Of a DNA stretch of 64,000 bases, positions 24,437-37,300 are shown one piece after another; position 1 is the stretch's first letter, and every line of letters begins with the position of its first letter. The position numbers and the translations under genes were made by a program. The stretch covers positions 82,249,382-82,313,381 of the forward strand of contig CM017556.1 of the NCBI GenBank assembly GCA_007844125.1. The letters run 5' to 3'. The DNA is from Sinonovacula constricta (taxonomy: Eukaryota; Mollusca; Bivalvia; Cardiida; Solecurtidae). The notes below the pieces were generated by a model that saw only the letters and a program-made list of their open reading frames with translations, made no database searches and was not told the DNA's origin.

Positions 24437-26599
24437 GCCTAAAACGTTGTTTTTGTGTATTTTTCTTTCTTTATACTCTCTTAATGTACTTAAATAAACA
24501 AAGACATGGCCTTATTGCACGACACTGAAAAACCAGACGATCCGCATATCATATTAGTGGATCAACGAACGACAATTCTAACTAGGCAATTATTTTCTTT
24601 ACAAAAGGAAGTGAAAGTGGTTGTTTTAATTAGTTCAGTGACTATTCTTTCCTTACGTTACATAGTAGCAAAACAATAAGTTCCCGCATTATTGTGCAAT
24701 TGCGAAATATTTATCAAAATACTTATAATATAAAAGTACTTATCATATTGTAATTATGTCATTAAATGATTTCACACGTGAAAGAGTAGCCGTTTAATGT
24801 GAACGGTACGAAATAGCTAATCCTTTAAAATAGAAAATTATATTTTAGTAGAATAGATTTGTACCTAAAACTTTCAATTCAATACAACAAGCACAACAGA
24901 AAACACCTTTTTAACAAAATTTGTCGTATATCTTTCAGAAATTTCCTTGTTTGTTTTTTCTAGTGAATCCCTAACAAACAAGATTGTGCCTATTACGTTA
25001 ATTTTTTTTGCCATCTTTGGAAAATCTAGTCATATATACATTTGTTGTGGAAGGTATTGTTTTGAAAACAACTAAAATAATTGATCCAAACCTTCATTGA
25101 CTTTATGGCTGATTGATAAAGGTCTTTTTAGCTTTAAAAATGTTAATTATCTTTAATTACAAAATGTCACTGTTATACAAATGTATGTGTCACTGTTTAC
25201 TATTAACTAAAGTCCTGCGGAAAACGTACATATAACTTACTTTTAAGACAATCTATCGTTCCAGAGTACGCTAAGAAATTCAGTAACGCTAAAGCTAGTC
25301 GTTCGGGAACATGATGCGTGTCAGAGAAGATAAAAAACACACATTTACCAAAGACCATATTTTCAGTTATTAATTCAATGTGATAAATATTTCAGACGGG
25401 TTTTGCATTTCTATGCTATAACTGTTTTTTTAATTTATATTTTGTTAAAAATGGCACAATTTTCCTCCGAAGAGTCGGTTTGACGTCAATCGGCAAAATG
25501 TGTACTGATATTATAAACAGCTAGATCAACGCTATGAAATTCGTCATCCAGAGCTGTATTTGTCATTTTAAAAAGTGTCTTAGCATTTAAATTGATAACT
25601 GAAACATTACATAAGCTTAGCTTCAGTTTTTCTTATCAGTCATGCTTCAACATTTTAGTTTAAACATAGTTGTGATCATGTTTTTGTGTTCGTGTTTTTA
25701 TTAATTTTAAAATAGAAGTGTTTTTTTTATATTTGTCCTTTTTCCTAATTTAATTAAGCTTCTACCGATAAGTAACTGTTTTATTGACAAATGCTGCATG
25801 TTCAGTAACCTATGTTTACTGGTTTAGGCACGTGCTTTTAAAGCGGATCATAATTCGTTTTACATGTAGCATTTTTATTGTAAGATATTTCAACGTAGGA
25901 ACAATTTTTCTAACAGAGGTTTAAATGTAAACAAGAGGCGTGCTTTCTTTAACAAGAGTAAGTGAGCTTCCTAAAATATGCTGACCTTGTTTTATGAATT
26001 TTATGGACATTTTTATTTATGCTATTTCTTTCAGTTAACTCTGCAATATTTTTATGAATATGTAAGAGTAGGAAAAGAGAGTATTTATTTTTTGGACTAC
26101 ATGTTATTCATGGCTCATTTATAAATCGATTGCTTAAAATTTGACATATTCATGCTCATGTGATAATTATTTATTATTTATTCATTTATTTTTGAGTTTA
26201 TTATGAGTAATAATAGTTAAGCGGATTCCATAATATCCTAAAGCATAGGGATAGGTATTTATATCGTGTATATGTGAATGAGATAAATGCCATATAAACG
26301 CCGCTATTATTAGGTTACTATGTGTTAACAGTCGAAGTTGACATAAATAAAAACTGTCAACATAATAATAGGTGCAGGAGATACGTGCTTATTCAGGAAC
26401 TGTAAATGATCATGTGACTTGATCATTTCTCATTCTCTGATGCAATCGAGTATTAGGAGAACCCAATATCTTATTACAGATTTTGCTATGGTAAGTACTC
26501 GTATTTCATTATCAGAATTATGTGTCATTTTCTTCGCGCTTCCGTCAGACGTCTCCAAGCATATATTCAGATAAAAGCATCAAAATATATTTCAAATGA
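24437..26599. other. AT-rich non-coding stretch
   Basis: No supported feature. T-rich runs are common. Confidence 0.55.
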
Positions 26600-28400
26600 A
26601 ACAAATATTTGAATATTTTGATATTTTAAAACAACGGTACATAAAATAGAATATTATTCAATATGATAGATTTCCTCCTACTTATAAAGGATTTATTCAA
26701 ACGTAGTGCAGTTTATGTTCTCTTTCACTGAGATACTTCAAACAGAAACAAAATATTTTATTATCTAATTTTTTAAAATTATTTTCATTGTATGACCAAT
26801 ATTATCTAGGAATTGTTTGGACTACTTCAGTGCCGACGCAGCAGCAATTGATTTAGACAGTCGTCGGGCTCGTAGTTGTCGTTGCCAGTCAATAGGTTTG
26901 TTCTGCCGTTGGCCTCTTGGGTGTCGTTGCTGGTCAATGGATTATGGACAACCGTTGTCCTCGCCGCCGCGGCATAGGCCAATGCATTTAGACAGTCGGT
27001 GGCCCTTAGGTGTCGTTATTAGTCAATAGAGTTGTACTGTCTGTGACCTCGTCGTTAAGCTCAGGTAACAAGGTTGTCCAGTTTTCAGACATTTGCACCT
27101 TGGATTATTGCACTTGGACCCGCAACCTCATGACACCGATACAAAGAGAGTTAGTTCTTCTGTGAACGGCTTCCAGTAATATTTCTTGCTGATTCCGAGG
27201 AACAATGATGATGTGCAACATATTCCCAGTACATGGAAGCTAAGTATATAATATCAAACCTTTCACATACCAACTCGCTATGTAAAATGGTTGCTATATG
27301 CTGATCTACATTCCACCATGTACTGCCCAGAAATAAGTGCAAAGTGCAATTTCGCTACAATTTAAAACGATTTTTTATACAAATTACTGTCCATTTCTTA
27401 TTTTTGTTAAATTCTTTCGACTAACAGTTTAAAAGAGATAAAGTCACTCTGAGTGATTATAATTCAAATCTCTAAATATGACAATACAATTTATAAGATG
27501 AAAATAATTTTAATTTGCCGTATTATTGTATATTTGATATTTTATCAAATATGTCGATATTGTCAGAAATGAATTAATAACGTAAAGAAATGTCCATTTT
27601 ATCGTAATTACAACATAACTCGAAACTCAAGTTCAAGTAGATTGGTCTAGCGAATTTCCTGAACGAATCACATTGCAGCAAAAGTGAAACAGAAAGGAAG
27701 CTTTGACTTTTAGCGGAACCTTGCAATGAACTTCATACGGTCATACTTTTGTTGTTATATTATAGACTTTTAATAGAAACTGTATATGCTCTAAACAATT
27801 AAAACGATTGTCAGAAAAGGAAACATTATCTAAAGTACTCTGCTTTCATTATTGTTGGAAAGAATATTGCCTTTCCAAAATTGTCTTTCATAAATTATGA
27901 AGAAGAATGGACCATTTTGGACTAAAAAAATTAAATGGCATATACAGTATAAATGACATTCAATCCCAAATCTTTGTTCATAATTCCTCATAGTTACACA
28001 ACTTATTTCCTTCTTCCTCGTGTTATGTCTTTTTGTTCTAAGCATAAATTGTAAGGTCATTTCTACAAGTAGTTAGACAATTCGTGTCGTTTTAGATTGT
28101 AGAATCTTGTTTTGTCCATCACAGAATGAAATAGACGTTAATGTTGTCTAACAGTTTTGTCTTACTTCTCAATTTTGACTACGTTAAAGAAAATGTGTTG
28201 TCATTTTGAACATAAACACTATTTTACTCCTTTAAAATATACTCGTTAGACATGAACAAATCATTTATGGTTGGTTGCCATTCAAACTACTTATAACACA
28301 CACAAATGGTCAAGAAAAATGACATGTTTGCACTCAGGAGTAGTGCTTAATAATTTATCTAAAGCCAAAAATAGTTATATTTAGCCCCTACATTGAAGTC
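26600..28400 (+). repeat. Segmental duplication, copy 1, distal part (direct)
   Basis: Direct homology to copies 2 and 3. About 26660-26750 and 27150-27350 match 59640-59960 of copy 3, with anchors GCAGTTTATGTT and TTTCTTGCTGATTC. The stretch 27740-27850 matches 61600-61740 and 43770-43830, with anchors TTGTTATATTATAGA and CTCTGCTTTCATTATTGT. The stretch 28330-28400 matches 44430-44510, with anchor TGCACTCAGGAG. The minisatellite at 26832-27056 is an addition in copy 1. Confidence 0.7.
26832..27056. repeat. Degenerate minisatellite, about 45-bp unit
   Basis: Roughly five diverged units. The landmark GTCGTT followed by a GTCAAT-type box occurs at 26878, 26923 and 27012, spacings of 45 and 89 bases. 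A TTTAGACAGTCG box occurs at 26852 and 26988. It is markedly GC-rich against its surroundings. The open frame through it is a by-product of the repeat. Confidence 0.75.
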
Positions 28401-28448
28401 GAAAGACTTGCATTTTTTGTAAAAGATGGGGTAAAAACTAGGGATGTC

Positions 28449-28470
28449 AACGGATATCCGGATATCCGTT
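28449..28470. other. Perfect 22-bp palindrome, hAT-like end
   Basis: The two 11-base halves, AACGGATATCC and GGATATCCGTT, are exact reverse complements with no spacer. The preceding bases read CTAGGGATGTC, which resembles the start of many hAT-transposon terminal repeats. No matching inverted end or 8-bp duplication was found nearby, so it would be a lone or truncated end. Duplicate homology switches orientation across this point. Confidence 0.6.
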
Positions 28471-28474
28471 ATAT

Positions 28475-30330
28475 GACCTTTTATTAACACTATCTCTGCA
28501 GACAATATGGCTCTCCGAGACTCTGCCAGCCCGTCTCCTCGCTTCATTAAATAAATACCATATAGCCAGTGTGGAATCTAGGTGAGAGGACAGATACATA
28601 TATGAGTTAATTACAAAATCATATACTCCTCGACCACAGATGACCAGACTACTATGGCAGACGCTAGACGTAAGTTTGTAATAGTGGCTAAGCCTCGATA
28701 ATATTGTCACATTACAGGGTCTACGTCACATGTTTTGAGTAAATGTACGTAGTATTTGAAAACATTGAACGGGGTTGGAAAGTTATGTGTTCCAGATGTG
28801 TGTAGTTATTAGTCAGAAATTCTATCAGCTGAATGATGAATTCTTTCATAACTATGAAAAGCCGCAATAATGATAATATTTTCATATATTCAAAGACGTA
28901 TATTGCTAATTGGTGAAAAGCGCATGGCTTTCTGTTGCTTTTTAAGGAAATAACTTTGCCTCATGGCCGTCTGCGTGGTAACTGCAAGGTTGACAGTGAC
29001 ATTCCAATATGGCGATGTTGTTACATGATTTTTATACCAAAAACATGTTTTTCAAACATCTTTATCTTTATTAGTCTCTGCATTAACAGCTGGCACTATT
29101 CGCTTGACATTAAGCATGACCTTTATTAAATAACACTTGTTATTCATTATCAACGCTATTGACAATAAACTGTCACAATGGTCAAATGTACATTTTCATT
29201 GAAGAATCAAACCTTTGGGATGTAACAAATGAATAATGAATTTAAGAATGTTCTATGATAACAATATTATAAACGAATAATCTGATGTTCGAATGTTCGA
29301 AGGTTTCTTTTTGAGAAATTAAAGTAAAAATGTAACTGATGTTCTAATGTTCGAAGGTTTCTTTTTAAGAATTTAAAGTGAAATTGTAACTGACCTGAGT
29401 TATATTATCACAATAAATCTTTGTGGCCTGTAACTGAATTCCTTTTAACTATCCTTTTATTGTTTAAAAATGTATCTTTTATTTTAAAATGTCATTACTC
29501 ATTTTAATAAATGTTTCTACAAATGTACCATTGTGTCTCATTTCCGTGCCAATAACTTTCATATCGGGACCAAATAATCGTATAAATCCGTGATATAAAA
29601 ACTTGGAAAACCACTCAAAATGGGCTATCAGTTTGTTTTTCCGTTTTCAAATATAAAGACTTGTTGTGTTTGCGAAAACTCATTATTCCCATGTTAATTC
29701 TGTATTATGATACAAATTCCGCCGTCTTGCCATTGCCAATATATAATAACCTGTCTACTAGCAAAGATACCGCTGAAAGCATAACCACTACTAGATATAA
29801 CAATATTATTAACTATCAGCCTGTTAAACTAGCAGATCATAAAATTATTTGTATTTTATATTCGTTTTAATTCTGACTAGATCTTTCAGGAAAAAGATAA
29901 ATCAAAACAAAAATATCTTATTATGAAAATGCGTCTTCATTTTATTTCTATTGGGTATAATTTCTGTGCTGATAACTTTTGAATCTTAACAGGAAACACA
30001 TAAGTCAACATTACCCTGTTAAAAAAAACTTGGAAAAAGAACACTCAAAAATCGAATTACGGTTTTTTGCTGTTAACATGAACGGGTGGCAGGTGATGAA
30101 CGTATGCTGCCAGATACATCAAAGACAAAGTATGAGGTGCTCATCTGTTGCTATATTTTATAACTCAAAGAGGCGATGTAGGTCCTGAAATCACATGAAA
30201 GTTATTTAAGAGAAAATGTCTTTTATGCATTTTTATGCATTTTGACTAGTCTCGTTTTGCAGTTCAATTAATAAATTTCTTTAATTATGTCCAATGGCTC
30301 GTCTACATTACTGTGTCCCTAACACATTAA
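28475..30330 (-). repeat. Segmental duplication, copy 1 part, inverted
   Basis: This block matches copy 2 at about 46990-48265 in the opposite orientation. Pairs, giving copy 1 then copy 2, are: 30175-30195 against 47150-47172 (ACATCGCCTCTTTGAG on the reverse strand), 29715-29750 against 47325-47355 (TATATTGGCAATGGCAAGAC), 29165-29200 against 47505-47530 (TTTGACCATTGTGACA), 28935-28990 against 47675-47735, 28745-28800 against 47930-47980 (TTCAATGTTTTC), and 28490-28545 against 48215-48265 (GCGAGGAGA). Order is preserved, so it is one inverted block with internal indels. Confidence 0.8.
29282..29389 (+). repeat. 54-bp tandem duplication
   Basis: Two head-to-tail units (29282-29335 and 29336-29389), each starting CTGATGTTC and containing GTTCGAAGGTTTCTTTTT, differ at a few positions. 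A third unit begins CTGA and fades. Confidence 0.95.
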
Positions 30331-31300
30331 ACGTGCATGTTTGTGCCAATTTAAATTACTGATGTATTCAATCATGCATACACCATCCAATTACCTTGTT
30401 ACCATTAACTGGAAACATCTAATTTTTGGCGCAGGAGATATTTCGTTTGTTTCAAAATAATTGGACATCGACGCCTGTTTCAACCCAATACATTACCCAA
30501 ATGAAGATAATATTTCCCGCTTCTGGAGTGTTGTTTGTTTGTTGTTCTTTTTTGTAATATGATGTTGCAAGTGTCCCTAGTGTGTGGCAACTTATTAGGA
30601 ACGAGAGATGACTAGAGGCTTCATTTTTATTTCTTTAAATATAAAAATGATTGATACTATTGTTGAAGTAAAATTAATATCTTTTTCAACATTAAGCCAT
30701 CATCTGGCTTTTGACAACACCAATCAACCAAATCGAAACAACTGCAAGAACAACTACTAATGTCAATGTTATTGGACAATACATGCATACCATTATTGAT
30801 TATTATCCTCTTTTACTTAATAAAGAAATATGACAAAGTCCTATGAGATTGCAGTGGAGAATGGTTTCAATGTTATTCTGACATTAGCCTTTATAAAAAG
30901 CTATGTATAAATGAAACTATATATGGAAGGAATTAGATTCGGCGTTTCTCTTTTGTATTCTCATTTAGTTTTAATTAAAAACAAACTGAGATTCTAAAAA
31001 GTTTCAAATTATTTATGCATTAAGGTTTTCAAATGGGAAGATTTACAAGCTGTTTTGCGTTGGACTGGTGTTTCTTCTCAGACATTTGCCCGGAGGTCTT
31101 CTTCCACCAAAACAGCAGTACGTATGCTTACCATAATTGTGTTATTGAGACTTTTTTTTTTTAAAAAAAAGACAAGAATAAGTGGATGTTATTTGAACGG
31201 GGTTATTTGTTTTTGGTGTAATTTCTATATTGAACCATTTACAAAAAAGGTTTGAATAAAAATAAAGAATAATTAGAATGGATAGGCATACAGAGTTGCT
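30331..31300 (+). repeat. Diverged duplicate pieces, mixed origin
   Basis: The stretch 30440-30640 resembles 18735-18920 and 40215-40390, with a shared motif around AATTGGACA-GCGCCTGTTT and an ATGATGTTGC region. The stretch 30930-31250 resembles 50200-50690, with anchor AGTTTCAAAxTATTTA and a following GGTCTTCTTCCA against TGTCTTACTCCA region. A fragment at 30829-30860 matches the outer end of the dispersed core (ATATGACAAAGTCCTATGAG). No gene was recognised. Confidence 0.5.
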
Positions 31301-34300
31301 CATTGCTTTTGCTCTTACAATTGATATGAATTACATGTGTTGTTTACTTGCTTTTTTGTGTGTTTTGTTGTTGTTTGAAAAATGGCATATTATATTAAAT
31401 TAAAGAAAGTGATTTTATGTCAACCATCGTATTATGTTATAAAAATATTTTTATGACGATAAAATGTAATCGCTGAAAGGCATCGGTCGTCCTTCCAGCT
31501 GTCACAATAAGGTTCCTTAAGTTTTTTACACATATAATACCATGTTACAAAAAAGTAAACATTGTTGTCTCAATTGTTGTCTTTTTTTAGTAAAGGCATG
31601 CATTTAATTAAGCACCTAAAACATAAAGGAAATATTACTAAACAACTGATAAAATTACATCATCTTATTACATCGGGATCATCTGATTCAGCCAGAAAGC
31701 AAATATATTGTCATGATAAAAGAGCACCATGACTAGAAGAAAATGATAGACAATGAAATATTAATATTGATAAAATGCCGAATGGTAAGCAATTGTATGT
31801 ACCTGGTTCATACCACCTTTTACGAACAAACGAGGGGACACTTCTTATCATCTTGGTATTGGTAGTTGGTATTTGACGACATTTTCCCCTTTAAAAGTAA
31901 TTTGTGCCCGATTTGTCGAATAGAATATACCTTTTGTTTACAATAAATAGATTCTGTAGCATATCTCATCAAACAGCTGTCTGGAAATTTACATTTCTGA
32001 ACGTTCATTTCAATGATAAGAATAGATGTATCCGTGCTCAACTGTTTTCTTTTATATCACGAAGCCATTTCTCTGCGTGCTATACATGTATCTTACATTT
32101 CATCTGATTCTAAGAATTTGTACATGTATAACACGGAATTTTTATACTATGTATGTGCCTCTTTTTTCATCTTTCTTTTAGGGGCATAGAAAGTTTTGAC
32201 ATAATTCACTGATTAGTTCATTTCTATTTTGTGGTGGGCAGTAGTGGTTGCTATGCATGATGTTGTTGTTATTTAGAATTGAAGTCATTTTAAATAAATC
32301 ATAAAAGATTAGTATCATATAGGCTTCTCAGCGTAATATTACTCTACGCAAACCTTACAGTCAGTTAATATTGCATTATATATTGTTCCATCTAATCACC
32401 AGGGGAAAAACGTCGTGTTCCTTAAACTCCGGACTGAATACACTTGTGTTTTAACAATCAAAATATTATGCTGATCCATCAAACAACTGCATACGAATTT
32501 GATTCAATGTAAATCAAAATAAATCCCATAAATTTATTATAATTTCGCCCATTTTTACAGTATGCTTTTATTTCGATTAGCTTGTTTTGTTCTTACTTGG
32601 GGTCTAAACTGTTCTGTTTGCTCTACAAATATGCAAATTATGATTTTTTTTAAATTCAATTAAAACTATTTTATTAAAAGCTTATTATTAACAGCTTATG
32701 TGTTGTTTTAGACAAATATTGGAATCCTCAGGGTAATGTAAATAGCTAAATGAATTGTATTCATGTTTGAACAAATTGGTTGCCAGAAACTAATTAACGG
32801 ACGCGGCATCTATTTTTACTGCAGTGCTAAATGAGATTCAACAAATTATTTTATATTATAAATGGGGACAACTCTAAATAAGATATGCACAAACAGCTGG
32901 CTGACTACTTTAAGCCAAATTGAAGCTTTGAAAGCTATAAATGGTTCGCTTAGAATTTTGACTCTTATAAAACTGCTTTCAATTATATTAAATTTATGTG
33001 CAATTAGAAATGTGCATTTAATAATATAGCATGAATAATAACGGTTATGTTTTCTTTTGCGATTTCGGCTTTTTAATTGGTTAGCTTGCAAGATAACGCT
33101 TATTATTAAAGCGATTGAACCAATAGAACTCGAATGTATGACATTGTGATAAATGCGGTTGAACAAGAAAATACATTATATCTCACATTGCTGATTGTGT
33201 ATTGCCTCTCAGAACAATGTGCGACGAAAAATTAGTTAAGTCTGTTTAAAAAAAAACAATACCTATTTAAAACTTTCTTGATACAACTTAACGTGGCATC
33301 CGGTGCTTTAAGATATAAATACCAAACAACGGAAAGTTTACTTAAAAGATTTTATTTGTGCGAGAGCTACATAGTAAGACCACGAAAGTAGTTTCAGCAG
33401 CATATATTCTACCTCTCTACCTCTGCATCCGCAAATTTATTACTATCATTTAAATGTGTTCAAACATTCAGTCGCATTATTATTGCGTTGAATAATATAA
33501 ATTTTGACAGATTTTTATGAGTTTATAAAGCAAAAGTTCCCTTTGAGTCAAAATGGATTAGCAAACAAGTATGTTATGACTTCATCTTCTTTAAAACTGA
33601 AGTTGCGATAAACACCATTTTTATTAATAGCAACACAGTCAATATGGTAACGTCAATTCCCAGTTCCTCAACGACAATGTTTTGCTACAATTGCATGCAA
33701 GAACGATTTATTTGGTACAGGTAATTTGACGGATACCACCTTTAACGTCATCAATCTGTGTTAAATTTGCACGATATTTTTGATAGCTCAAAAGGCGAAA
33801 ACAATTAGTACGCTATTATAAATTGTACAGGAGATATTATCGTTTCCAAATCATACTATTGAAATAGGAGATCCCCAAGGACAGTATAGCTACCAGATTA
33901 CTTAAATATCAAGTCAGTTTTTATTCCTAAGGAAATAGCATGTCTTGTTACGTTTCCGTGAGTAGTTTGACAATTGGCCATTGTAAGATCCTCATCTACC
34001 GTGACTCTTCATGCAAATACCACGCAAGCACATAAAGGTTATAATACACTTTCTGTAGGAGTGTCACTAGTCATAATTTAAATGTGTTTTTTTAGAGATT
34101 TTCCAACGCGGTAAACATTATCACCACCAACGTCAACTGCACCATTTACAATAAGGGCAGAGGCTGCATTGCTTTAAAGTCAGTGATATATAGAAAAATC
34201 AAACATTAACTATCATTACAATCGCTTATGTAATATTTATGTTGGTCAGGAGTTTCCATTTACTTTGTAGATTTAAATAAGCAAAAGTTCATTTATAAAT

Positions 34301-37300
34301 CTAGCCTTTTATGAAAATGTCGCATTTATTTACCACGTTATTGTCTGTTGTAGAATTGGAAGTTCTTATAATCGTATTCTTAGACTAGACTGAATCTCTG
34401 AGTATCTTGCCATGATTTAATATTACCAAGCCAAGTCTGTGTTATCAGACAAACTTTTGTCTTCAGATGCATCATTATGCAGCATCGCATTTAGTTTAAG
34501 ATTGTATTCGTAAAGTTTAAGATTATATCCGTAATTTTAACCATATAGTGACTTCTAAAATTATGTTTAACTTGTTTCATGAATCCGATTAAGTAAGTGA
34601 TTCTTTACACTTTTTTTCCAAATTAGGCCAAACTATCTGGGTGTCTGTGTTATGTTTTGATATAGGTTACTTTTCGAAATTCAGACGACCTGCAAGTAAA
34701 TTTCTTCAAGAATACTGGTTTATCGAATACGATAGCACAAACTGACTTAAACATTTCCTCGATTACTGATGTTGTTGATGATGCGCGTGCAGTTTTATTG
34801 CTATTTACAGTGTTATTTTTCGCCTGTAGCATGCGTGCTTTTAAAGTTATTTACGATAGAAATATCACCGGGCAATAGCAATGACTAAGGTCAGCCTTAC
34901 AATCTATAGATGCCACTATCAGCATCAACTATAAAGAGATACAAAATGAAAGCACTGGATAATTGTTGCTGTGGATTGAGTACATACAAATGTAAAATGT
35001 TATTCGATGTGTACATTCTGAATGGATATATGTTATAAAAACAAAGTACAAACAAAAACCTGATGCATTGAAAAAAGGGAATGAAGAAGAAAGTTGTGAC
35101 CATGGCAAATATAAGCAGAAACCTGGACTTAGTCTAAGACAACAACTATCATATTAATCAATGAAAACCATGTTTCCATTATTGTAAAATGACCATATAA
35201 TCCTCTCTGCATTCATGGTTGCATTTTTTGCATAAAAGGCACATACTTAATTATATATTTTAAGGGTTAACTTTTGGAAGAAATGCTCAAAATACTTGTT
35301 AAAGTCCGAAATATGATTTCCTGATATTATCGTCATCATAATCCTTTTCCTAGTTATCGAAGTCTTCAACGTCCCCATGTTGCCATCATCATTTTCAAAA
35401 TCCGTATAAATTAAAATATAAACACTTCGTCATCACCACTACATTTCCAATCATACACAGTTTATCAATGCCTTCATCGCTTAACAACATATATATAAAG
35501 GGCCTTAATGGTATTTTTTCTAATTTTACGAAAGTTTAACCAAAAAAAATGTGTAAGGCATATCCAGTCCAAAAACAACTCAAAATGAGATTAACTATAT
35601 TTTCACTCGCAAAAGAACATTTTTAAATTGTTGTATTTTGCAACAAGTGCTTATAAACATTAGTACCAAGTGCAAAGCAATAGATCATACAAGTTATCTA
35701 TTAATACCAGCCACAGTGTTAATGTCAAAATGCATGGTAGTTCCTATTTGGGTATTTAATGAAATTATACGTTTCTATAAGAAATGATACGGTGCTTTTT
35801 GTTGTTGTTTTCGCTCCAGGATATAGTCATACCATATAGCGTCAATAAAGGAACAATTTGAGGTGTGGGGTAGTTTCTAAACGTTAAGTTACTCTTAAAT
35901 GTTCTGGAACTAGTTTCAACAACTGTCTAGTGCTTTGTCAAACATCATTGCATGTTGAATATATTTTGAGACAAAATTGAAAGATAACAATGATAGAAAA
36001 TTATATCGTAAATAATTCCATAAATCCATAGCAAACTGTAGAACATTGATGTATTCTTTGCCTTAAAATGGGCATAACTTGTCTGTAAAACATAGAATCA
36101 CTAAGAACATCAGAGGCAAAAAGGAAAGAGGCACCGATTAAATCTAAATAAAAAAGATACAATACAGTTGTTAATGAAACTGCCCATAAAAACATCACCT
36201 CTTGATGTTTTGCTCATCTTTTGCATCTGGTTATATGAAAGCATATCTCTTCCGCCTATTTATGCATTCTATAATATTTACGTTTGTTTCTATTAACAAA
36301 GATGTAACATGCGTGCATATTATTTCCCGTCGTAAATAACCGGAAATCCATTTCTCTATTTTTTCTTTCGTGTAGGTTTCTTGTTATATGGTAACATGAT
36401 GCAGAAATCACATGCGAGGAAATGGACGGATGATGAATAAACTGAAATCACTGTATTGTTTTTGTGTGTTTTGATGTTATTTTCTGATAAATAATAATTG
36501 TAAGTATTGGTAGTGGTGGAAGTGTTGTAGTGGACGTTATGGGCATATTTGGAAGAAATACAGCAACAGTTTGAGATAGAAATAGAATATGAAAATTGCT
36601 TTGCAAATAAATACACTCTCATTTGATTTATTTTAAATTGCAATATTTAGGTTATACAGAATGATGTGACTTCAAACCAAAGCTCATAAAATTCAGCTTT
36701 GAAGGTTTTAAATGACGGTGCCTAATGACTTGTAATCGGCAAATACTTATTTAGTTGTATGGGATTAAAATGACGAGCATTACGTAATGTACATGTACAT
36801 TTGGTAATTTGATTTGAAAAAGAATACAAAGGTTAAAAGGCATTCCCCTTATTCTCCCGCTTTTTAAGTTCTATTTGTTTAAAAAAATAGAGTTAAATCT
36901 TTATTATTTTATTGTTTCAACTCAGAATTATTGCAAACATCTTTAAGAGGCTAGTTAAATTTGTCTCGTCCCAGGAAATACCACATGGAAACATTAATGT
37001 TTACTTAATGTGCAAAACAATTTTTACGACCGGTCTAGTGTTGTATTGGATATCTCCTTATTTTTAAATAGAACTTCTGAAGCAATAAAGGCGATGTGTT
37101 TTATAAAAGGAGCGTATTGCTTCAAGATCAGTGAAATATTAAGTCAGTTCTTATTTACGCATTATAGCATTTGCTAGCTTAATTCGTCATGAATATATGA
37201 TTTATGTTTTAATGCTCATTCTTGTGGTAAACATCAACATGACTTTTGTAAAATGATTAAAATAGAATCAGCTGATGCCTGTTAACTTTGATTGTGTACA

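Noticed and set aside
26817..27029. Arginine- and cysteine-rich 70-codon frame
   Set aside because: It follows the 45-bp minisatellite exactly, has no splice context and is absent from the paralogous copy.
28449..28740. Complete hAT transposon
   Set aside because: Only one possible end is present. There is no opposite terminal repeat, no 8-bp target duplication and no transposase.
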